NCBI GenBank assembly: GCA_000437315.1
Contig: FR899406.1
Location: 1-10,946 of the forward strand
Origin: Mycoplasma sp. CAG:472
GTDB taxonomy: Bacteria; Bacillota_I; Bacilli_A; RF39; UBA660
Reading direction: 5' to 3'
Length of the DNA: 10,946 bases
The stretch's first letter is position 1. Each line of letters starts with the position of its first letter. A model generated the notes under the pieces. The model saw nothing but the letters and a program-made list of their open reading frames with translations. It ran no database searches and was not told where the DNA came from. Position numbers and translations under genes: made by a program. Below, in pieces: positions 5,932 through 10,946 of the stretch.

Positions 5932-5961
5932 ATTTTATCATATACGTTTACCAACTGTCAA
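5932..5961 (-). promoter_or_regulatory. Sigma-A-type promoter for small RNA copy 3
   Basis: Minus-strand TTGACA (5961-5956), an 18-nt spacer with several substitutions, and TGA-TAAAAT (-10 at 5937-5932). The -35, the spacer length and the extended -10 are kept while the spacer sequence has drifted, which argues for selection on promoter function. It diverges from the gene at 5996. Confidence 0.7.
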
Positions 5962-5995
5962 ACTGTAAATGTAAAAAAGAAAGGAGAGATTAGAA

Positions 5996-6259
5996 ATGGT
6001 TGAAATTAATTTAAATATATCAGGTACACTTGCGGATTTTGAATATGCATCAAAAGTATACTGCGTTACATCAAAAGACGAAGAATATGTTTTAACACTT
6101 GTATGCAGCGTTTTAAATAGAGATGAAAAGTATAAAAAATACTCTGTAATAAAGGATGAAAATGAAAAACCACTTTATGTTTTAAATAGTGAAACTGGTA
6201 AAAAAATATATTTTAAAGATATTAAAATGAACTTAAATTTTACTCGTATAGATTTGTAA
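5996..6259 (+). CDS. Small hypothetical protein, 87 aa
   Basis: I do not recognise it. It is a soluble-looking, probably beta-rich protein: it begins MVEINLNISGTLADFEYAS, has two central cysteines (YCVTSKDEE, LVCSVLN) and ends KIYFKDIKMNLNFTRIDL. No signal peptide or membrane helix is seen. The start is supported by a strong ribosome site GAAAGGAG (5979-5986) 9 nt before the ATG. Its upstream region is the start of the small-RNA array, which points away from it; I see no convincing forward promoter of its own, so it may be read from the 5130 gene or from a promoter inside the array region. The next operon's promoter begins directly after its stop. Confidence 0.65.
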   Translation: MVEINLNISGTLADFEYASKVYCVTSKDEEYVLTLVCSVLNRDEKYKKYSVIKDENEKPLYVLNSETGKKIYFKDIKMNLNFTRIDL

Positions 6260-6260
6260 A

Positions 6261-6289
6261 TTGATTTATGTCATATTATGTAGTATAAT
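6261..6289 (+). promoter_or_regulatory. Promoter of the 6312-9592 operon
   Basis: TTGATT (6261-6266), a 17-nt spacer and a perfect TATAAT (6284-6289). Transcription would start near 6296, giving a short leader with a GAGGTGAG ribosome site (6302-6309) just before the ATG at 6312. Confidence 0.75.
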
Positions 6290-6311
6290 TAAATTGCATT
6301 TGAGGTGAGAA

Positions 6312-6785
6312 ATGAAAAAATTATGGAAGAATAATAGGGTGGTTTTTGTTCTTGTAATAATACTTATTATATGTTTTATTGCAATATGCAGTGTTGCTCT
6401 AACTTTCTTTTATTCAAAAGATACAAATGAGTATGGTAATAGACTTGATGGTATTGAGAAACATCAAATATCTAGTGAATTTAAGTCTAGTTACAAAGAA
6501 AAATTTTTAGAAAGTGAAAATGTTAAAAGTGTAGATTTTAATATTAAAGGTAGAATTATTTATGTTGAAATAAAGTTTGATGAAAATATTACTTTGGATA
6601 ATGCTAAAAAGTTAGTGGAAAACTCTATGAGTCTTTTCGATGAGGATACACTTTCATATTATGATGTTCAATTTATAATTCAAAGTGATAATTTTACAAT
6701 AATGGCATCAAAAAATAGTGCCGCTGAAAATATTTCATGGAATAATAATACTCCAATAGAAGAGGATACAGATGAAGAAAAATAA
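6312..6785 (+). CDS. Membrane-anchored hypothetical protein, 157 aa
   Basis: One N-terminal membrane helix (about residues 10-33, VVFVLVIILIICFIAICSVA) follows a basic MKKLWKNNR, so it is anchored with the remainder outside the cell. The external domain (about 50-135) has an alpha/beta pattern with KSVDFNIKGRIIYVEIKFD, then TLDNAKKLVENSMSLF and YYDVQFIIQS. The tail is acidic and low-complexity (PIEEDTDEEK). I know no family name for it. It is first in the operon behind a good promoter and overlaps the sensor protein gene by 14 nt, so the two are probably made in balance. A role as accessory or ligand-binding partner of that sensor is inference. Confidence 0.7.
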   Translation: MKKLWKNNRVVFVLVIILIICFIAICSVALTFFYSKDTNEYGNRLDGIEKHQISSEFKSSYKEKFLESENVKSVDFNIKGRIIYVEIKFDENITLDNAKKLVENSMSLFDEDTLSYYDVQFIIQSDNFTIMASKNSAAENISWNNNTPIEEDTDEEK

Positions 6786-8784
6786 AAAAATAGTGCTTAT
6801 ATGCACTTTTATTTGTCTAATAGTAATAGGTACTGTAGTAGGAATTATTATGTACCTAAGGGCAAATACTCTTACAGTAAATGAAAAAAAATGGATTGAT
6901 GAAAATAGTCAAAAACAAACACTTCTTAGTATAAATGTTTTAAATAATTCATCAGTATTTGGTAGTGATGGTACTGGAGTATTTTATGATTTTCTTGATT
7001 CTTTTGCTGAAAAATATAATTTGAATATTAATAAAGTTACATTTAATTATGGTTCTGTAAATGGTGCAGTTTCTTTGAATTTAAAACAATCTTTAACTGA
7101 TAATGATGAAGTTTTCTATGAGGATCATTATGTATTAATAGGAAATAATAGTGAAATAATTACAAATCTATCTGATATATCAAATAGTAATATTGCTATT
7201 TTAAATAATGATTTATCTAATGTATCAAAATACTTAACAAGCTATAGTTTAAATTATAAAACCTATGAAGATATTGATAGTTTATTTACTTCGATGAATG
7301 AAAATAAATATGCAATTGTACCTTTACATTTATATTTAAATAATATTTTTAATAATAATAAAGAAATAATTTATCATTTTAGTGATATAAATATTTATTA
7401 TGTACTTACTACAAATGATGATATTTTAAGTTCTATACTTAAGAAATATTATGACACTTGGAAAGAAAATTTCGAAGAAAGTTATGATGAAAATCTATTT
7501 AGTTTAATTTCAAATAAACTTGGATTAACTGAATATGAAATAGAAAAAATGCGCTCTATTAGTTATAAATATGGTTATGTAAATAACTCTCCATATGAAG
7601 TTATCTCTGGAGGTAACTATGGTGGAATAGTGGCTGTTTACTTACAAAGATTTATGACATTTTCCGGTACAGATTTTACTTTTAAAAAGTATAGTAATTT
7701 TGCTAAGTTTAATAAAGCCGTTACTAATAATGAAATAGATGCTTACTTTGGTTATTATAATTTAAATAGTTTTAATAAAACATCAAGTGGTGTCGATGTA
7801 AATTATGTTGTTATTGCCAATATTAAAAATGATGTGGTTATTAATAGTATTAATGCTTTAACTGGTAAAGAAGTATATGTTCAAAATAATTCACTTTTAT
7901 ATTCATATTTAAGTAATGTTTCCGGTGTTCAAATTAAAACATATAAAAATGCTAAAGAACTTACTAAACTTAATAATAAAGATTGTATTATTTTGGTTGA
8001 TAGTAATATTTATGAATATTATAAAACTCATGGACTTGGAAATTATACAATTAGAACAAGTGGTAGTTTAAAAGAGGTTTATAACTTTAGAATTAAGGAT
8101 AATGGTGCATTATATAAACTTCTTAATAAATATATTACTGTTTTAGATAGTCATAAAATTTTAAATGAAGGTATAAATAACCATAGTGAAACAGTAAAAA
8201 ATGGTGCTATTATATCACTTCTTGCAAAATATTTTATTTATTTTCTAATATTATTTTTTATTGTAGCTTATTTAGTAATTAGAAAAACTAGAAAAATAAC
8301 AATTGCTAAAAAGATAAAAAAAGATGATAAGTTAAGATTTATAGATCAACTAACATTACTTAAAAATCGTAATTATTTATCTGAAAATATTAATGTGTGG
8401 AATAATAATACAATTTATCCTCAGACAATACTTATTGTAGATTTAAATAGACTTCAGGAAATTAATGATACAAAAGGTTATGAAGAAGGAGATAAACAAA
8501 TTAAGGCAGCAGCAAATATTTTAATTAGAACGCAGCTTGATAATTCCGATATAATTAGAACAGATGGTAATGAGTTTGTGGTTTATCTTGTAGGTTATAA
8601 TCAAAAACAAATAACTAATTATATTCATAAACTAAATAAAGAATTTAAAAATCTTCCTTATGATTATGGTGCAGAATTTGGTTATTCAATGAAGATTGAT
8701 GAAATTAAAACTATTGAGGATGCTTTAAATGAGGCAACAAAAGTATTAAAAAAGCAAAAGGAAGTAAATGAAAACAAGGATTAA
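6772..8784 (+). CDS. Transmembrane sensor with two solute-binding-like domains and a degenerate GGDEF domain
   Basis: 670 residues: a membrane helix at about 7-29; an external part that looks like two successive SBP_bac_3-type solute-binding modules (about 34-245, beginning LTVNEKKWIDEN, and about 252-465, beginning LTEYEIEKMRSI); a second helix at about 485-505; and a cytoplasmic GGDEF domain (about 525-665). The GGDEF domain has DQLTLLKNRNYL, DLNRLQEINDTKGYEEGD with metal-type D557, and RTDGNEF in place of R-x-GGDEF (598-602). The third signature position is Asn, not the usual acidic metal/catalytic residue, so cyclic-di-GMP synthesis is doubtful; it may bind nucleotide or be inactive. The ribosome site GAGG (6762-6765) is 6 nt from the ATG. 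It overlaps both neighbours. Confidence 0.8.
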   Translation: MKKNKKIVLICTFICLIVIGTVVGIIMYLRANTLTVNEKKWIDENSQKQTLLSINVLNNSSVFGSDGTGVFYDFLDSFAEKYNLNINKVTFNYGSVNGAVSLNLKQSLTDNDEVFYEDHYVLIGNNSEIITNLSDISNSNIAILNNDLSNVSKYLTSYSLNYKTYEDIDSLFTSMNENKYAIVPLHLYLNNIFNNNKEIIYHFSDINIYYVLTTNDDILSSILKKYYDTWKENFEESYDENLFSLISNKLGLTEYEIEKMRSISYKYGYVNNSPYEVISGGNYGGIVAVYLQRFMTFSGTDFTFKKYSNFAKFNKAVTNNEIDAYFGYYNLNSFNKTSSGVDVNYVVIANIKNDVVINSINALTGKEVYVQNNSLLYSYLSNVSGVQIKTYKNAKELTKLNNKDCIILVDSNIYEYYKTHGLGNYTIRTSGSLKEVYNFRIKDNGALYKLLNKYITVLDSHKILNEGINNHSETVKNGAIISLLAKYFIYFLILFFIVAYLVIRKTRKITIAKKIKKDDKLRFIDQLTLLKNRNYLSENINVWNNNTIYPQTILIVDLNRLQEINDTKGYEEGDKQIKAAANILIRTQLDNSDIIRTDGNEFVVYLVGYNQKQITNYIHKLNKEFKNLPYDYGAEFGYSMKIDEIKTIEDALNEATKVLKKQKEVNENKD

Positions 8785-9592
8785 ACGGTTTTATAAAAGA
8801 TTTATTAAGGTCATAAGAAGAAGTGATATGAAATTACTTCCAGGACAACTAGCATTTTTTATGGTACTTGCTATTGTTCCAACTTTAACACTTCTTACTT
8901 ATGGAGCCTCAGTTCTTAATCTTTCAATGGATTTTATTTATAGTTTTCTAGAAAAAGCATTTTCTAATGATGTTGCAAGATTACTTTTAAGTACAAGTTC
9001 AGATAGTACAGGTTTAAAATTAACAATACTATTACTTACTTGTTACTATTTATCAAGTAATGGTATGGATTCAGTAATTCTTTGTTCAAATACAATTTAT
9101 AATATAGAAAATAAAGGCTGGTTTAAACGAAGATTTAAGGCAATAGTTCTTTCAATTATCTTAATACTTCTTTTGATATTTTTATTACTTGTTCCTGTAT
9201 TTGGTAGTGTAGTGGTAAATTTAATAACAAAAGTAAATTTAAATCCAGGCACAACTAACATAGTTATAAAAGTATTTGAATATTTACGAAGCCCAATTAT
9301 GATAGTATTACTATTTTTCGTAATAAAAATAATTTATACACTAGCTCCGGATAAAAAAATTAAATCACATAATACAAATTATGGAGCACTTTTTACAACA
9401 ATACTTTGGACAATTGTTACAGAAATTTATTCTTGTTATATTCAAAATTATGCCTCTTATACATCATTTTATGGAGGACTTGCTAATATCTGTATTTTAA
9501 TGATTTGGTTTTATTTTCTTGCATATGTTTTTGCTATTGGAATGGCACTTAATTATCAAAGAGAAAATGATAATTACCAAAAACTACCATAA
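8768..9592 (+). CDS. YihY/BrkB-family membrane protein
   Basis: 274 residues with six predicted membrane helices (about 28-50, 83-105, 125-153, 174-193, 202-223 and 237-261). Family marks are LPGQLAFFMVLAIVPTLTLL near the N-terminus, YTLAPDKKIKSHNTNYGAL, and YASYTSFYGGLANICILMIW followed by ALNYQRE at the end. The YihY/virulence factor BrkB family is widespread and its function is not settled; it was once misnamed ribonuclease BN. The length fits the family. The ATG overlaps the end of the sensor gene by 17 nt, with AAAGGA (8757-8762) as ribosome site, so it belongs to the same operon. A membrane transport or envelope role is plausible, but the sequence shows none specifically. Confidence 0.88.
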   Translation: MKTRIKRFYKRFIKVIRRSDMKLLPGQLAFFMVLAIVPTLTLLTYGASVLNLSMDFIYSFLEKAFSNDVARLLLSTSSDSTGLKLTILLLTCYYLSSNGMDSVILCSNTIYNIENKGWFKRRFKAIVLSIILILLLIFLLLVPVFGSVVVNLITKVNLNPGTTNIVIKVFEYLRSPIMIVLLFFVIKIIYTLAPDKKIKSHNTNYGALFTTILWTIVTEIYSCYIQNYASYTSFYGGLANICILMIWFYFLAYVFAIGMALNYQRENDNYQKLP

Positions 9593-9709
9593 TAAATTGG
9601 TAGCACTTGTATATAATAATAATATGTACACAGGTATTACTTAGTACATTTAAAAGGTTTTAATATCAATATAGCAAATATAGCTAACGATATTGAAAAG
9701 TAATATTCT

Positions 9710-9743
9710 AAAAAAGATGGACGATTAATTTTCCATCTTTTTT
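9710..9743. terminator. Bidirectional terminator between convergent genes
   Basis: A perfect 11-bp inverted repeat, 9710-9720 (AAAAAAGATGG) with 9733-9743 (CCATCTTTTTT), with a 12-nt loop. The T tract serves plus-strand transcription and the A tract gives T's for the minus strand. It closes the 6312-9592 operon (the stop is 118 nt before it) and touches the stop codon of the minus-strand gene (9744-9742). Confidence 0.8.
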
Positions 9744-10946
9744 ATATTGTACTTGTTCTTTTATTTTGATTTAATTTATTAAATAATTCGGTTTCTATCT
9801 CGGGAGCAATTTTGATAGAAAGCTCTATGTTTTTAGGAATATCTCTTTTTCCAATTGTTTTATAAGATTTTACATCATTATCACTTTTTTTGTTAAACAT
9901 ACCAAGTATACAGTAAATATTATCTTTAATTTGTTTGAATAATATTCTAGTTTGATAACCTTTTAATTCATAAACATCCTTTAAATTACTGTTATTTTTT
10001 AGCATTTTTATACTTCCATTTGGTAAAGTTCCATATTTAAATCCATTAATAAGATTAATAATATTCTCATAATATTCTTCGGGTATGTCCTTTAGATCAG
10101 AAATAATTTTTGCATTAAGAGGATTTACTTTAGACGTAGAGTATATAAGGATGTTTTCCTCTTTTAAGGGAAGATGAGCATCTTCGATTATAATTTCTTT
10201 ATTAAATGTTTTTTCATAATAATCTCTAACATTTGTATAAATATTAAGTACTTTAAAGTAATCTTCGGTTAACATTTTTCTTTCTTCATTTGAACGTGAC
10301 ATACTAGTATCTAAAATAAATGAATAATAAGTAAGTAGTTCCTCTTGAAGTATTTCCATTAGTTTTTGATATAAATAACTCTTTTCTTTTTCATCTTCGA
10401 AATCTTTACTATATTCTGTTATAAAAGAAATAATTTCTTCTTTATCTAGTCTATCTATCTGATCTTTTATATAATCAGCACAAGAAACTAAAATATTTTT
10501 TCTATTTGGATTTATATCTTCTAAGGTAATAATCTCAAAACCCATATTTACAATTGTAGGTATTTTTAAATATAATTCATTTATAAAATTAATTTGTTTT
10601 TCATCAAATGCTTTAATTTTTTGACTATAGAAATTAAGTTCATTAAAATATATTGCTAAATCTTTATCAGATATATGATATTCATTTTTTATAAGAATTA
10701 ATATTTGCTTTATATCTTCGGTAACTTTTTTAGATACGGCAGCATTTCTTTTCGAAGATAGTAAAAATATTTTACAAGAATTATAAAAATTTGAATATAC
10801 TTTTATATTTTCTTTTAAAATAGCACTTTTTTGTAAATCATTTTGCATTTGTTCATATAAAATATTTTTAAAATCATTTATTGATTTAATATCTTTACTA
10901 TAAAGTCTATTTATAAAAATATTTACATAACTATCATTTTGAAATA
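9742..10946 (-). CDS. Hypothetical protein with a RelE/HigB-like C-terminal region, N-terminus beyond the window
   Basis: The frame is open to the right edge with no stop. Upstream of the first ATG (10848) the translation FQNDSYVNIFINRL...YEQ is protein-like, and that ATG has no ribosome site, so the gene starts outside the window; at least 400 residues are visible. Most of it is charged and helical with no membrane segment or known motif (for example DKEEIISFITEYSKDFEDE). The last third, roughly 10100-9810, resembles RelE/HigB/Gp49 toxins: an approach helix (EEYYENIINLINGF), then SIKMLKNNSNLKDVYELKG, YQTRILFKQ and YCILGMFNKKSDND. In that family such a fold cleaves ribosome-bound mRNA, but toxins are usually about 100 residues and stand-alone; here it is a C-terminal part of a long protein. 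The match is by eye and catalytic residues cannot be assigned. No antitoxin is visible. Confidence 0.6.
   Translation of the reverse strand, partial: FQNDSYVNIFINRLYSKDIKSINDFKNILYEQMQNDLQKSAILKENIKVYSNFYNSCKIFLLSSKRNAAVSKKVTEDIKQILILIKNEYHISDKDLAIYFNELNFYSQKIKAFDEKQINFINELYLKIPTIVNMGFEIITLEDINPNRKNILVSCADYIKDQIDRLDKEEIISFITEYSKDFEDEKEKSYLYQKLMEILQEELLTYYSFILDTSMSRSNEERKMLTEDYFKVLNIYTNVRDYYEKTFNKEIIIEDAHLPLKEENILIYSTSKVNPLNAKIISDLKDIPEEYYENIINLINGFKYGTLPNGSIKMLKNNSNLKDVYELKGYQTRILFKQIKDNIYCILGMFNKKSDNDVKSYKTIGKRDIPKNIELSIKIAPEIETELFNKLNQNKRTSTI

Larger units (their letters stand above)
5710..5961 (-). repeat. Three tandem ~85-bp promoter-hairpin-terminator cassettes
   Basis: The GAAGCG hairpin starts recur at 5716, 5802 and 5886, so the periods are 86 and 84 bp. 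Copies 1 and 2 are nearly identical; copy 3 differs at about a dozen positions. Conserved parts in plus-strand order are an A tract, the hairpin GAAGCG...CGCTTC, CATAA, ATTCTA-TCA and TGTCAA. Read on the minus strand this is a promoter, a short hairpin RNA and a T tract, repeated three times. The tandem arrangement excludes a CRISPR array (no unique spacers) and fits amplification of one small-RNA gene. Confidence 0.85.

Noticed and set aside
5710..5961. CRISPR array
   Set aside because: The whole 84-86 bp unit is repeated; there are no unique spacers, and each unit carries promoter boxes and a terminator-like hairpin.
9593..9709. Small gene or RNA in the gap after the YihY gene
   Set aside because: Only weak inverted repeats (CTACCA/TGGTAG, AATATC/GATATT) and AT-rich boxes; no ribosome site with a usable ORF and no clear promoter-terminator pair apart from the shared terminator.
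10846..10848. ATG as the true start of the minus-strand gene
   Set aside because: No ribosome site, and the frame stays open with protein-like sequence to the window edge, so the start lies outside.

Overview
The window is very AT-rich and densely coded, apart from a few short GC-rich islands. It has strong GAAAGGAG-type ribosome binding sites and stops that are almost all TAA or TAG. Every tryptophan I checked is TGG, and one gene (tadB-like) ends in TGA, so the standard bacterial code fits better than the mycoplasma code. No secretin or other outer-membrane component is visible. Together this suggests a monoderm, low-GC Firmicute, perhaps an uncultured gut Bacilli/RF39-type lineage. The lineage is inference.

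Layout. Positions 1-349 hold the 3' end of a surface-protein gene with an odd GC-rich patch, followed by a second GC-rich relic in the same frame after the stop. Positions 367-4810 are a tight Tad (type IVc) pilus operon: two TadE-like pseudopilins, a MinD/TadZ-like ATPase, the TadA/CpaF motor ATPase, and TadB and TadC platform proteins. It is closed by a 12-bp-stem terminator. No Flp pilin, prepilin peptidase or CpaB is present here. Positions 4836-5129 are an unusual leader with inverted repeats, three strong Shine-Dalgarno sequences and two minimal ATG-ACA-stop ORFs. The next gene (5130-5696, unknown) has no ribosome binding site of its own.

The most notable region is 5710-5961: three tandem cassettes of about 85 bp. 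Read on the minus strand, each has a consensus-like sigma-A promoter (TTGACA, 18-nt spacer, TGA-TAGAAT/TAAAAT), about 47 nt of hairpin RNA and a T-tract. I interpret it as an array of three tiny autonomous small-RNA genes. The few stem differences among the copies keep pairing only in the minus-strand RNA. The array lies between two orphan genes of unknown function (5130-5696 and 5996-6259).

Positions 6261-9592 are a second operon behind a good promoter. It encodes a membrane-anchored 157-residue protein, a two-sensor-domain transmembrane protein with a degenerate GGDEF domain, and a YihY/BrkB-family membrane protein, all overlapping. A bidirectional terminator at 9710-9743 separates it from a convergent minus-strand gene that runs off the right edge. 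That gene encodes a long helical protein whose C-terminal part resembles RelE/HigB toxins.
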